The notes: a model not told the origin generated them from the letters alone. A stretch of 64,000 nt of DNA from CAYOHY01 sp964403885 (GCA_964403885.1 CAYOHY010000002.1:26089-90088), one strand, 5' to 3'; shown: positions 52,393 through 61,291, numbered from the stretch's first letter. Translations and numbers: made by a program.

Positions 52393-52592
52393 GTGAATCG
52401 CACGCGCTACATCGTTCAGGCCGGCTTGATCGCCGCCNNNNNNNNNNNNNNNNNNNNNNNNNNNNNNNNNNNNNNNNNNNNNNNNNNNNNNNNNNNNNNN
52501 NNNNNNNNNNNNNNNNNNNNNNNNNNNNNNNNNNNNNAGGGCATGCCGTGAATCGCACGCGCTACATCGTTCAGGCCGGCTTGATCGCCGCC
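52383..52592. repeat. 55-nt identical flanks of the scaffold gap
   Basis: The 55 nt before the gap (52383-52437) are identical to the 55 nt after it (52538-52592), starting at the ribosome site and including the queT start codon. This is two contig ends sharing an overlap, not a genomic repeat. Confidence 0.9.
52438..52537. other. Assembly gap of 100 N
   Basis: Exactly 100 unknown bases, a standard placeholder length. Because the flanks overlap by 55 nt, the real distance is probably minus 55 nt: the sequence is continuous and queT intact. Confidence 0.9.
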
Positions 52593-53111
52593 ATCTACGC
52601 CGTCCTCACCATCCTCACCAACTACCTGCCGTTCGCCATGGGGTGGCAACTCATCCAGTTCCGCGTGAGCGAGATCTTCACCGTGGTGGCTCTGTTCACG
52701 CCGGCCGCCATCCCCGGGCTGACCATCGGCTCGGTCATCGCCAACACGCTGAACCCCTCCGCCGTGTGGCCCATCTCGCTGCTCGACGTGGTGTTCGGGT
52801 CTCTTGGCACCTTCATCGGCGCGGTGTGGATGTGGCGCTTCCGCTCCAAGACCGCACTCGCGCTTGCGGGTCCCGTGATCGCCAATGCGCTGATCGTGCC
52901 GGCCTACCTTCCGTTCATCTTGGCCGGGGCAGGCCTGTATAAGGTGCGGCTCTTGGGTATCGACCTCGAGGGCGCGTGGTTGCCCATGTACCTGTTTGGG
53001 GTGGTCGCCATCGGTATCACCGAGGCGGTCGTGGTCTACGGTGGCGGGGGGCTGCTCGTGCTCGCACTGAGGAAGCTCGACTTGCCGTGGACTCTGGGGA
53101 GTGGCGAGTAG
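52548..53111 (+). CDS. queT: QueT-family queuosine precursor transporter
   Basis: 187 aa from GTG 52548; the same start is seen before the gap at 52393. Six hydrophobic helices. Family features: YIVQAGLIAAIYAVLTILT, WQLIQFRVSEIFTVVALFTPAAIPGLTIGSVIAN and LDVVFGSLGTFIGAVWMWRF. QueT proteins import preQ1 or related queuosine precursors. Ribosome site AAGGG is part of the structured leader. Confidence 0.9.
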   Translation: MNRTRYIVQAGLIAAIYAVLTILTNYLPFAMGWQLIQFRVSEIFTVVALFTPAAIPGLTIGSVIANTLNPSAVWPISLLDVVFGSLGTFIGAVWMWRFRSKTALALAGPVIANALIVPAYLPFILAGAGLYKVRLLGIDLEGAWLPMYLFGVVAIGITEAVVVYGGGGLLVLALRKLDLPWTLGSGE

Positions 53112-53170
53112 CGACACGCGGGGGGACCGTGGGGCAGACCGGGGGGCATGAGGGCGAAAGGGGCGCGGCG

Positions 53171-54976
53171 ATGCAGCCGGCCCTGCTCATCACGCGCGGC
53201 CACGAGGGATGCACCGAGTGCTGGGCGTGTATCCGGCACTGTCCCGCGAAGGCGCTGCGCGTCGAGGACGGCCGAGCCCTCGTGATCGAGCAGCGGTGCG
53301 TGAAGTGCGGTGCCTGTGTGACCGTGTGCACGCAGTCCACCCACCGTGTCCGAGACGACCTGCCGCGCGTCCGCGAGTTGCTCGCCGGGCCGCTGCCGGT
53401 GGTCGCGCTGCTCGCGAGCGAGCACACCGCCGCGCTGCACCCCAACGAGCTCGCCGAGGTCGAGCGCGCCTTGCTCGAGCGCGGGTTCGCGAGTGTGGAG
53501 ACCACCGTGCTGGGCGAGGAGCTGGTGGCCGCCGCCTACGAGCAGGTGCAGGCGGCGTCGCCGGCCGGGCTTCCTCGGCTGCGCTCCACGTGTCCGGTCG
53601 CGGTGTCGTGGGTGCGTCGGTTCCATCCGCAGCTCACCGGCGCGCTCGTGCCGGTGGTGCCGCCGTACGTGGCTCACGCCCGGCTGGTGCGCGCGGTGAA
53701 CACGCGCGAGGTCGCGGTGGTGTACGTGTCGCCGTGCTGGGCGCGCAAGGACGAGGCGCTCGAGCCCGCGACGGGCGGCGAGGTCGACGTCGCGATCGGC
53801 TTCGACGAGCTGCGCCGCCTCATCGACGAGACGCCCTCGGAGGGGTCTCGGGCGCCCGCTCGCACGCGCCGCCGCGCGACCAAGCAGCTCTCCGCGACCG
53901 ACGGGTTCCCTCGCCGGGTGCTCGCTCAGAGCACGCTCGCGGACCGCGACCTGCTGATCGCACGCGGACTCGACGAGATCGACCGCGCGCTCACCGCCAT
54001 CGAGCGAGGCGAGGTCGCCCCGTCGGTGGTGGACATGCTGTGCTGTGAGGGCTGCATCGACGGCCCGTGTGTCTCGCCGGAGCTTTCCGTGTTCGCGAAG
54101 CGCAACATCGACGCGGCCCAGCGCGAGTCGCAGCTGCCGCCGCCGGTGAACCCGCGCGACGTGTTGGCCGCGCTGCCGCACATCGAGCTGCGCCGGTCGT
54201 TCTCGCCCCAGCCGGCGCCGGTCCGTGAGCCCACCGACCAAGAGATCGACGCGGTGCTGGCCGCCGGCGAGTTCGCCAGCCGCGCAGAGGCGATCGACTG
54301 CGGAGCGTGCGGACACGCGACCTGCGTGGAGCACGCCGTGGCGATCTGGCTGGGCAACTCGAGCTGGTCGCTGTGTTTCCCGCTCGAGCGAAAGCGCCTC
54401 ATGCGCGAACGCGAGCACCTCTCGGAGGCATCGAACACCGATCCGCTCACCGGGCTGCTCAACCGCCGGGCCTTTGACGAGCACTTCGCCCAAGAGATCG
54501 CACGCGCGGAGCGCTACCACTCGGCGCTGTCGCTCGTGGTGCTCGACCTCGACCACTTCAAGGAGGTCAACGACGGCCAGGGTCACGCCGCGGGCGACGC
54601 GCTCCTGCGTGCCGTGGGCGTGCTGCTGCGCTCGGAGCTGCGCACGGCTGATCGCGCGGTGCGCCTGGGCGGCGACGAGTTCGCGCTCCTGCTGCCCGGC
54701 ACCTCGAAGACCGACGCCTGGGCCGTCGCCGAGAAGGTCCGCGCGGGGATCCGCGGGATGGCCGCCGTCGTGGCCGAGGACGAGTCGCCGGCGCCTCGGG
54801 AGCCCAGCTCCGGACCGCACCACGCGCGCCGAGAGGTGGGCGCGACCTGCTCGGTGGGCGTGGCGAGCTTTGGCGAGACGCACGTCACCACCGCACAGAT
54901 GCTCGAGGCCGCCGATGAGGCCCTGTACGCGGCCAAGCGCGCGGGTCGCGATCGCGTGGAGCTCGCTGCGGGGTAA
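53171..54976 (+). CDS. FeFe-hydrogenase-like sensor fused to GGDEF diguanylate cyclase
   Basis: 601 aa from ATG 53171 (GCGAAAGGGG upstream). Two 4Fe-4S motifs (C14-C17-C20-C24 and C43-C46-C49-C53). Hydrogenase large-subunit-like domain, residues 70-310, with degenerate H-cluster motifs: L1 STCPVAV (C141), L2 VSPCWARKDE (C189, K193, E195), L3 DMLCCEGCIDGP (C291, C295). A further Cys cluster, IDCGACGHATC to LCFP (C377, C380, C385, C402). GGDEF at 500-504 with I-site RTAD (491-494), so c-di-GMP synthesis with product inhibition is expected. H2 or redox sensing is inferred from sensory hydrogenases of this type. Confidence 0.9.
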   Translation: MQPALLITRGHEGCTECWACIRHCPAKALRVEDGRALVIEQRCVKCGACVTVCTQSTHRVRDDLPRVRELLAGPLPVVALLASEHTAALHPNELAEVERALLERGFASVETTVLGEELVAAAYEQVQAASPAGLPRLRSTCPVAVSWVRRFHPQLTGALVPVVPPYVAHARLVRAVNTREVAVVYVSPCWARKDEALEPATGGEVDVAIGFDELRRLIDETPSEGSRAPARTRRRATKQLSATDGFPRRVLAQSTLADRDLLIARGLDEIDRALTAIERGEVAPSVVDMLCCEGCIDGPCVSPELSVFAKRNIDAAQRESQLPPPVNPRDVLAALPHIELRRSFSPQPAPVREPTDQEIDAVLAAGEFASRAEAIDCGACGHATCVEHAVAIWLGNSSWSLCFPLERKRLMREREHLSEASNTDPLTGLLNRRAFDEHFAQEIARAERYHSALSLVVLDLDHFKEVNDGQGHAAGDALLRAVGVLLRSELRTADRAVRLGGDEFALLLPGTSKTDAWAVAEKVRAGIRGMAAVVAEDESPAPREPSSGPHHARREVGATCSVGVASFGETHVTTAQMLEAADEALYAAKRAGRDRVELAAG

Positions 54977-55034
54977 TCACTTGGGGTGGGGTGCGCCGAG
55001 TCCGTCGGTGCCGCGACTCCAGAAGGTGACGGCC

Positions 55035-56069
55035 GTGCACGACGCGCTGCTGCAGACCAAGGAAGGCGACCGGGTCCGTTGCGGGCTGTGTCCGCACGCC
55101 TGCCTCATCGCCGAGGGATCGCGCGGCTGGTGCGGCGCCCGCGGCGTCGAGGGCGGCATGCTCAGGGCGCTGACCTACGGCCTCGTGAGCTCGATGGCCG
55201 CCGACCCCATCGAGAAGAAGCCGGTGTTTCACTTCCATCCGGGAAGCCGAGTGCTGTCGGTGGGCAGCGTGGGGTGCTCCATGCGTTGCGGACACTGCCA
55301 GAACTGGCAGATCTCGCGCCCAAAGGGCGACGACGGCTCGGTCTCTCTGAAGACGGTCGAGCCACAGCAGCTGGTCGACTTGGCTCGCGAGACCGGCTGT
55401 ACCGGCGTGGCGTGGACCTACAACGAGCCCATCATCTGGCTCGAGTACGTTCTCGAGTGCGCGCGCCTCGCCAAGGAGGCGGGGCTGTACACGGTGATGG
55501 TCACCAACGGCTACGTGACCCAGGCCGGCCTCGACCTGTTCGCGCGCGACGTGGACGTGTGGCGCTGCGACATCAAGGGATTCACCGAGGAGCCCTTCAA
55601 GCGCCTGTGCAAGGTCTCGCATCCCGAGGCGGTGCGCGAGGGCGCCGAGCGTGCGCGTCGCGTCCACGGCATGCACGTCGAGTGCGTGACCAACGTGGTG
55701 CCCACCATCAACGACTCCGATGACGAGCTGCGGGCCATCGCCCACTGGATCGCCACCGCGCTGGGTCCCGACACCCCGTGGCACGTGACGCGGTTCATGC
55801 CGTACCTCGAGTTCGCCGCGCTCGACCCCACGCCGCTCGAAACGCTGCTGCGGGCCCGCGCCATAGCCGCCGAGGAGGGTTTGAGCTTCGTGTACCTGGG
55901 CAACATCGATGTGCCCGGCGGCGAGGACACCGTCTGTCCCAGCTGCGGGTCGGTGGCGATCGCGCGCACGGGCTTCGCGACTCGCGCGATGCACCTGACC
56001 GACGACGGCCACTGCGCCGTGTGCGGATTCGACCTCAACGTACGGCTGCCCCACGTCTCGTCCCGGTGA
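55035..56069 (+). CDS. amrS: AmrS-like radical SAM enzyme (AmmeMemoRadiSam type)
   Basis: 344 aa from GTG 55035, AGAAGGTG upstream. N-terminal CGLCPHACLIAEGSRGWCGAR, DPIEKKPVFHFHPGSRVLSV, then radical SAM triad C81-x3-C85-x2-C88 (GCSMRCGHCQNW), and a C-terminal zinc ribbon (CPSCGSV, CAVCGF). This matches the radical SAM member of the AmmeMemoRadiSam group, related to PflA. Members include enzymes of unknown reaction. The usual Memo and AMMECR1 partners are not within the window. Confidence 0.88.
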   Translation: MHDALLQTKEGDRVRCGLCPHACLIAEGSRGWCGARGVEGGMLRALTYGLVSSMAADPIEKKPVFHFHPGSRVLSVGSVGCSMRCGHCQNWQISRPKGDDGSVSLKTVEPQQLVDLARETGCTGVAWTYNEPIIWLEYVLECARLAKEAGLYTVMVTNGYVTQAGLDLFARDVDVWRCDIKGFTEEPFKRLCKVSHPEAVREGAERARRVHGMHVECVTNVVPTINDSDDELRAIAHWIATALGPDTPWHVTRFMPYLEFAALDPTPLETLLRARAIAAEEGLSFVYLGNIDVPGGEDTVCPSCGSVAIARTGFATRAMHLTDDGHCAVCGFDLNVRLPHVSSR

Positions 56070-56085
56070 CCGCCTAGGAGCGCAC

Positions 56086-56886
56086 ATGCCCGATGTCCAC
56101 GAGCACTACGTGACCGACGACGACCAGGCGGGCTCCGCTGACGAGCCGCGGCTCTACGAGCGGCCGCGCGTGCTGATCTTCTTCGACTACGCGTGCCAGT
56201 TCTGCTATCTGGACTGGCCGCGCTTCAAGCGCCTGCGCGAGGAGCACGAGGCCGATCTGTTCCTCGTGCCCTACGAGCTTCGTCCCACACTGCCCGCCCA
56301 GGGCGTGGACATCGACCAGGTGGGCGGGCGCCACAGCGAGCGCGTGGAGGAGCACATGTATCGCATGGCGCGTGAGAGCGGGCTGGCCCTGGTGCTGCCC
56401 GACTTCGTGCCCAACACCCACTTCGCGCTCGCGCTGGGCGAGTACGCCCGCGACATCGGCGAAGAGGCCCACGAGGCGATCCACGAGGCGATCTTCGAGG
56501 CGTACAACGCCCACTCGACCGACATCGGCGACGAGGCCGTGCTCCTGCGCATCGCCGAGGACCACGCGATCGACCCGGATGACGTGGCCGCCGCCTTCGC
56601 CGAGGGACGCTACGACGACCGCCTCCACCAGTTCGCGCACATGGCGCTCGCCTTTGGCGTGACCGCCACGCCCAGCGCGCTCATCTGCAACGAGCTGTTC
56701 ATCGGCTCGAGGCCGTATCAGGTGCTGCGCGAGTCGCTCGAGCGCTGCCTCATCACCGAGCACAACATCGCGCACCACGTGGCGGTCGTGCCGCATCAGC
56801 ACGAGGCGCCGCCGCAAACCGGCTCGCCGGAACCCAGCGCCGAGGAGGTTGCCGAGGAGGGCGCTCCGCCCAGCATCACTCGGTAG
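56086..56886 (+). CDS. DsbA/FrnE-family thioredoxin-fold oxidoreductase
   Basis: 266 aa, ribosome site TAGGAGCGC. DsbA-type active site FFDYACQFCYLDW (C37, C40), helical insertion, and cis-Pro region GVTATPSALICNELFIGS. Lacks a signal peptide, so it acts in the cytoplasm like FrnE, a disulfide isomerase or dehalogenase-like oxidoreductase. The C-terminal 35 residues are Pro/Glu-rich. 16 nt after the radical SAM gene and probably cotranscribed. Confidence 0.9.
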   Translation: MPDVHEHYVTDDDQAGSADEPRLYERPRVLIFFDYACQFCYLDWPRFKRLREEHEADLFLVPYELRPTLPAQGVDIDQVGGRHSERVEEHMYRMARESGLALVLPDFVPNTHFALALGEYARDIGEEAHEAIHEAIFEAYNAHSTDIGDEAVLLRIAEDHAIDPDDVAAAFAEGRYDDRLHQFAHMALAFGVTATPSALICNELFIGSRPYQVLRESLERCLITEHNIAHHVAVVPHQHEAPPQTGSPEPSAEEVAEEGAPPSITR

Positions 56887-56991
56887 CAATCCGTCGGCGG
56901 CGGGCACGCTGTCGTGTGAGAGCGGTATCATGTGGGGCGGTGCGTGCATACGCCCGCGAAGCTGTTCCCGACACAGGAGTCGCTCACACAC

Positions 56992-58251
56992 GTGGAACCC
57001 GTCGTCGTCATCCCAACGTTTTGGACCCGCCGCCGCGGTGGCCGCAACCGTGCGACCGTCGATGAGCGCGCCGCTATCTACGATCACCCCACGCCGCTCG
57101 ACGAGATCGAGCCCTCGCTGATCCCGTGCCTGCGCTCGTTGCAGCAGGTCCGCGGGCTGGGTCGCGTGGTGGTCATCGTCGCCGTCACCGATGAGTCCAT
57201 CGCCCATCAGGCCGAGGACCGCGTCCGCAGCATCGTGGACGAGTTCCCGGACATCGACGCCTTCGTCTTCGGCCCCGCCGAGCTGGGCTCGCTGCACCGT
57301 CGCCTCGAGCAGCTCGAGTTCGCCGACATGATCGAGGGCGTCACGCTCACCGGCTACGGCGCGGTGCGCAACGCCGGCCTCATCGCCGCCGCAGTGCTGG
57401 GCCACGAGACGGTGGTCTTCCTCGACGACGACGAGATCGTGCTCGACGCCGACTTCCTCGAGCGCGCGCTCTACGGCGTGGGCGCCCAGCTGCAGGACGG
57501 CACGCCGCTGCTCGCCAAGTCCGGCGTGTACGTGGACGAGCAGGGCCGCTGGCAGCGAAACGACCCCGCGCACTGGAGCGACATGTTCTGGCGCCAGCGC
57601 GACGCGTTCAACGCCGCGTTGGGCGTGGTCATGAAGCCGCCGCGCATCCAGCGCGCCAGGATCGCCTTTGGCGGCATCATGGCGCTGCACTGTGACATGT
57701 ACAAAGCCGTGGGCTTCGACCCGTGGGTCAGCCGCGGCGAGGACATCGACTACGTCATCAACGTCCGCATGCACGGCGGCGACGTCTTCATCGACGACGA
57801 GTGGATCGCCTGCCACATCCCGCCGGAGCCCGTGAGCGAGGCGCTGCGCTTCCGCCAGGACGTGTACCGCTTCGTCTACGAGCACCGCAAGATCGAGTTC
57901 GCCAAGTCGCAGGTCGACCTGCGCCAGGTCACGCCCAAGTCGATGGCGCCGTACCCCGGCGAGTTCATCGACTCCTCGGTGGGCTGGCGTGCGTTCGTGA
58001 CCGGCATGCTGCGCGCGGTCGCCCGCCCCGAGAAGTCGCTGTACTTCAAGTCGGCGCTGCACGCCGTGCGCGACGCGAGCGACTTCGCCCGCGAGCACTG
58101 CCAGCACTACTTCGAGTTCCAGCGTCGCTGGCCCATGATGATGGAGCGCCTGTGGGACGACGTGGCGCTCTCGTCGCTGTTCACCGGCGAGCGTCGCGTG
58201 GACCGCACTGCGCTCACGGGCCGCTTCCCGGTGGTTCCGCCGGCCGAGTAA
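56992..58251 (+). CDS. GT-A-fold glycosyltransferase-like protein
   Basis: 419 aa from GTG 56992 (VEPVVVIPTFW); an earlier GTG at 56932 is within a possible -10 element (TATCAT, 56926-56931), which favours the later start. VVIPTFW at the N-terminus, nucleotide-sugar Asp motif VVFLDDDEIVLD, GTGYGAVRNAG-type segment and WVSRGEDIDYVINVRMHGG (acceptor/catalytic ED motif) fit a family-2-like glycosyltransferase. C-terminal half is helical and of unknown function. Substrate unknown. Confidence 0.75.
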   Translation: MEPVVVIPTFWTRRRGGRNRATVDERAAIYDHPTPLDEIEPSLIPCLRSLQQVRGLGRVVVIVAVTDESIAHQAEDRVRSIVDEFPDIDAFVFGPAELGSLHRRLEQLEFADMIEGVTLTGYGAVRNAGLIAAAVLGHETVVFLDDDEIVLDADFLERALYGVGAQLQDGTPLLAKSGVYVDEQGRWQRNDPAHWSDMFWRQRDAFNAALGVVMKPPRIQRARIAFGGIMALHCDMYKAVGFDPWVSRGEDIDYVINVRMHGGDVFIDDEWIACHIPPEPVSEALRFRQDVYRFVYEHRKIEFAKSQVDLRQVTPKSMAPYPGEFIDSSVGWRAFVTGMLRAVARPEKSLYFKSALHAVRDASDFAREHCQHYFEFQRRWPMMMERLWDDVALSSLFTGERRVDRTALTGRFPVVPPAE

Positions 58252-58255
58252 CCCG

Positions 58256-59101
58256 ATGAGCCACTGGCTGCTCGCCGCACTGATCGGCTTCATCTCGGGC
58301 GTGCTGTCCGGCGCGTTTGGGATAGGCGGCGGCATCATCACCACGCCCGCGATCCGGTTGCTGCTCGACGCACCGGCGCTCGTGGCCGTGGGCACGCCGC
58401 TGCCCGTGATCTTCCCCAGTGCGATCACGGGTGCGCTGCAGTACCGCAAGGCGGGCCAGCAAGACATGCGGGCCGGCGTCATCATCGGGCTTTCCGGGGT
58501 GGCGACCGCGGTGCTGGGCGCGTGGCTCACCCGGCTCGTCGGCGGCACCACCGTGCTGCTGGGCACCGCTGTGCTGATCCTGTGGGCCGCGGGCGACATG
58601 ATCGCGCAGGTCTTGCGCCCGCCCAAGGTGCGCGCCGCGTTCGAGACGCCTGTGGCGGCGGACCTGGCTGCGGAGAGTGCCTCTGAGGCCGCCTCGTCGC
58701 CTGTGCCGCCCGCTACGCCCGTCAAAGCGCCCGTCATGCCCCTGGTGGCCATTGGGGCGCTCACGGGGCTCTACTCGGGATTCTTTGGGCTGGGTGGCGG
58801 CTTCGTGGTCGTGCCCATGCTGAGCCGGTGGGTGGGCTTTCCGGTGAAGCGCGCCGTGGGCACCTCGCTCGTGGCGGTGGCGCTGCTCGCCATTCCCGGC
58901 ACCATCACCCACGCGCTGCTGGGCAACATCGACTGGGCGATCGCGCTGGGCCTTGCGGTGGGCGTGGTGCCCGGCGCGTTCACGGGCTCGAAGCTCAGCC
59001 TGCGCTCGGGTGATCGCGCGATCCGGATAGGGTTCGCCACACTGCTCGTGGTCACCGCCGTGTGGCTTGCCGCGAGCGAGATCGTGGGGCTCGCGCGATG
59101 A
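58256..59101 (+). CDS. TauE/SafE-family anion exporter
   Basis: 281 aa, eight or nine membrane helices in two homologous halves, each opening with the family motif: GVLSGAFGIGGGIITTPAI and GLYSGFFGLGGGFVVVPML. A linker of Ala/Pro/Ser residues (about 140-160) separates them. Members export sulfite, sulfoacetate or other organic anions. 4 nt after the glycosyltransferase-like gene; overlaps the GNAT gene by 4 nt. Confidence 0.95.
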   Translation: MSHWLLAALIGFISGVLSGAFGIGGGIITTPAIRLLLDAPALVAVGTPLPVIFPSAITGALQYRKAGQQDMRAGVIIGLSGVATAVLGAWLTRLVGGTTVLLGTAVLILWAAGDMIAQVLRPPKVRAAFETPVAADLAAESASEAASSPVPPATPVKAPVMPLVAIGALTGLYSGFFGLGGGFVVVPMLSRWVGFPVKRAVGTSLVAVALLAIPGTITHALLGNIDWAIALGLAVGVVPGAFTGSKLSLRSGDRAIRIGFATLLVVTAVWLAASEIVGLAR

Positions 59102-59916
59102 GCGAGCTGCTGCGTCCGGCCCGCGATGATGAGGTGGCGCGCGTCTGGCCGGCGGTCAAGGCGGCGCGGCTGTTCACCACGATCGACGAGCTCTCGGCGT
59201 TTCGCGCCGGCGGGCCGTGGCGGATCCGCGTGAGCGACTCCGGTGAGGCGATGCTCGTTGCGCCGTGGCGAGCGCACCTGGACCTGCTCGCGATACGCGG
59301 CGTGTGGTCCGCCACGCACCGCATCCCGGCGCTCGTCGAAGACGCGGTCGCCGTCGCGCGGGCGCAGGGGTTCTCGCGCGTGCTCTCGCCGCTCATGCCG
59401 CGCAGCGCGCTCGCGCCCTACCGCGTCGCAGGCATGACCGAGGTGGCGAGCATCGTGGCGCTGCAGGGGTTCTCGGCGGAGCTGGCGGCGGGGCGGGTGC
59501 CGGAGGGCGTGCGGCTGAGGCCGGCTGCGAACAGCGACTTCGACGCGCTGCTCGAGATCGATCACGCCTGCTTCGACGAGTTCTGGCGATACGGCCCCTT
59601 CGAGCTCGCGGACGCGCGCTCACGAGAGCGCATGACGGTCGCCGAGGACGACGCGGGCGTGATGCTGGGCTACGCGACCTGTTCGCTGCACGGGGCGTCC
59701 GCCACGCTGGGCCGCCTCGCGGTGGCGCCGGCTGCTCGGCGACGGGGCGTGGCGCGGGCGCTCATCGCCGACTCCGCGCTGTGGGCCTCGCGCGCCGACT
59801 GCTTCGCGTTCACGCTGTGCACGCAGGAGGACAACGCCGCGTCGCGCGCGCTGTACGCGTCGGTGGGGATGCTCGAGCTGGCCGAGCCCTACGCGCTCGC
59901 GCAGACGTCGGAGTAG
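59098..59916 (+). CDS. GNAT N-acetyltransferase
   Basis: 272 aa, ATG 59098 overlapping the exporter stop (ATGA). C-terminal GNAT domain with motif A LGRLAVAPAARRRGVARALIAD and motif B TLCTQEDNAASRALYASVGM; the N-terminal half (about 1-130) is a diverged, second GNAT-like unit without a clear CoA loop. Substrate unknown. Confidence 0.85.
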   Translation: MSELLRPARDDEVARVWPAVKAARLFTTIDELSAFRAGGPWRIRVSDSGEAMLVAPWRAHLDLLAIRGVWSATHRIPALVEDAVAVARAQGFSRVLSPLMPRSALAPYRVAGMTEVASIVALQGFSAELAAGRVPEGVRLRPAANSDFDALLEIDHACFDEFWRYGPFELADARSRERMTVAEDDAGVMLGYATCSLHGASATLGRLAVAPAARRRGVARALIADSALWASRADCFAFTLCTQEDNAASRALYASVGMLELAEPYALAQTSE

Positions 59917-59989
59917 GGCCACCACCGCCACTCACCCCCTCGCACACCACCGCCCACGGCGGCATCTGTGCTCTTTCTGTGATTCTCGC

Positions 59990-59995
59990 TACACT
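59990..59995 (+). promoter_or_regulatory. Possible -10 of LytTR gene
   Basis: TACACT in the 160-nt gap before the LytTR gene, with a T-rich stretch upstream but no good -35. Leader about 75 nt. Confidence 0.35.
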
Positions 59996-60076
59996 GACCC
60001 TTGGGGCACGCGTGTGTTCGCTTCGTGCGAGCGCGGGGGCGTGCGGGTGAAGGGCGCGCCATTCGAGGAGGCGTGG

Positions 60077-60787
60077 ATGCTCAAGGCACTTGTGGTCGAT
60101 GACGAGGCTCCGGCGCGCTCAGAGCTTCGCTATCTGCTGGGCGAGGCCGGCGGGGTAGAGGTCGTTGGTGAGGCGGGCAACGCGATCGAGGCGCTGCAGC
60201 TCATCAAGGCCATCCCGTACGACGTCATCTTCCTCGACATCCACATGCCGGGTCTGACCGGCGTTCAGCTCGCCGAGGCGCTCACCGCACATCCGCGGCC
60301 GCCGGCGATCATCTTCGTGACCGCGCACTCCGAGCACGCCGTCAAGGCGTTCGAGGTCAAGGCCACCGATTACCTGGTCAAGCCCGTCGAGCTCGACCGC
60401 CTCAAGCAGGCGATCAGCCGCCTGACCCCCGTGGCCGAGCAGTCCGCCGCCAAGGTCGAGCGCATCCCGGTCGAGAAGGCCGGCAAGAAGCTGCTCGTGA
60501 GCGTGGAGGACATCCTCTACATCATGGCCAAGGACGACTACAGCTACCTGCACACGGCGTCGGACCGCTACCTGTCCACGCTGTCGCTCGCCAACCTCGA
60601 GGTCAAGCTCGAGGCGGCCGGCTTCTTCCGCATCCACCGCCGCTACCTGGTGAACCTCTCGCGCGTGAAGGAGGTCGTGCCCATGTACGGCGGCACGCTC
60701 CTGCTCACGCTCACCGATGAGGCCGCGACGCAGATCCCCGTGTCGCGCCGCCGCGTGCCGGCGCTCAAGAAGGCGCTCGGCCTCTAG
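60077..60787 (+). CDS. LytTR-family response regulator
   Basis: 236 aa from ATG 60077, GAGGAGG upstream. Receiver domain (VVDDEAPARSEL; phospho-Asp in VIFLDIHMPG; KPVELDRL) and LytTR DNA-binding domain (EDILYIMAKDDYSYLHTA to FFRIHRRYLVNLSRV). LytTR regulators bind paired direct repeats and control surface, virulence or bacteriocin genes. No histidine kinase of the LytS type is adjacent, so its kinase lies elsewhere. Confidence 0.95.
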   Translation: MLKALVVDDEAPARSELRYLLGEAGGVEVVGEAGNAIEALQLIKAIPYDVIFLDIHMPGLTGVQLAEALTAHPRPPAIIFVTAHSEHAVKAFEVKATDYLVKPVELDRLKQAISRLTPVAEQSAAKVERIPVEKAGKKLLVSVEDILYIMAKDDYSYLHTASDRYLSTLSLANLEVKLEAAGFFRIHRRYLVNLSRVKEVVPMYGGTLLLTLTDEAATQIPVSRRRVPALKKALGL

Positions 60788-60788
60788 G

Positions 60789-61277
60789 TTGGCCGGGGTC
60801 ATCGCCCGCATCGGGCTCATCTCCGACACCCACGGTGTCCTCGACGACCGCGTGAACACGGCGCTGGCCGATGTGGACGCGATCGTGCACGCGGGCGACG
60901 TGTGCAACGACGAGGTCATCTACCTGCTCGAGACCATCGCGCCGGTGACCGCGGTCGCGGGCAACTGCGACGGGCGGGGCGGCAGCGCGTTCGACCTGCC
61001 CTTCGTCGCCCGGGCCACGTTTCACGGCGTGCGGGTGCTCGCCATCCACGACTTCAGCGATCTGGGACCCATCCCCGACGACGTGGACGTGGTGGTGTGC
61101 GGACACTCGCATGCGCCGCGCAACGAGTGGCACGGACGCGTGCTGGTGGTGAACCCGGGCTCGGCCTCTCAGCGCCGACGCATGCCCAGCAGGAGCGTGG
61201 GCATCCTCGAGATCGCGCAGGACGGCACGTTCGCCGCGCGCATCGTCATGCTCGACGACATCGCCGCGCCGGCGTAG
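60789..61277 (+). CDS. YfcE/MJ0936-type metallophosphoesterase
   Basis: 162 aa from TTG 60789, 1 nt after the LytTR stop; an overlapping ATG at 60717 is unlikely. Metal motifs: LISDTHG, IVHAGDVCN, AGNCD, CGHSHAP and NPGSAS, in the standard order. Small manganese-dependent phosphodiesterases of this family cleave bis-pNPP and cyclic nucleotides; natural substrate unknown. Confidence 0.93.
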   Translation: MAGVIARIGLISDTHGVLDDRVNTALADVDAIVHAGDVCNDEVIYLLETIAPVTAVAGNCDGRGGSAFDLPFVARATFHGVRVLAIHDFSDLGPIPDDVDVVVCGHSHAPRNEWHGRVLVVNPGSASQRRRMPSRSVGILEIAQDGTFAARIVMLDDIAAPA

Positions 61278-61291
61278 GCGCCACCGCGCCG

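Noticed and set aside
47942..52558. A minus-strand open frame of more than 1,500 codons across the two-component genes, the HD-GYP gene and the N gap
   Set aside because: It is antisense to well-supported genes and partly made of N. High GC leaves few stops on the opposite strand, and the translation is low-complexity Arg/His/Gly-rich.
52383..52592. Genuine tandem repeat or attachment-site duplication at queT
   Set aside because: The two copies abut a 100-N placeholder exactly; contig-end overlap explains this better than a biological repeat.
53171..54976. Active FeFe hydrogenase
   Set aside because: L1 has one Cys instead of the TSCCP pair, there is no accessory catalytic subunit nearby, and the GGDEF fusion points to a sensor.
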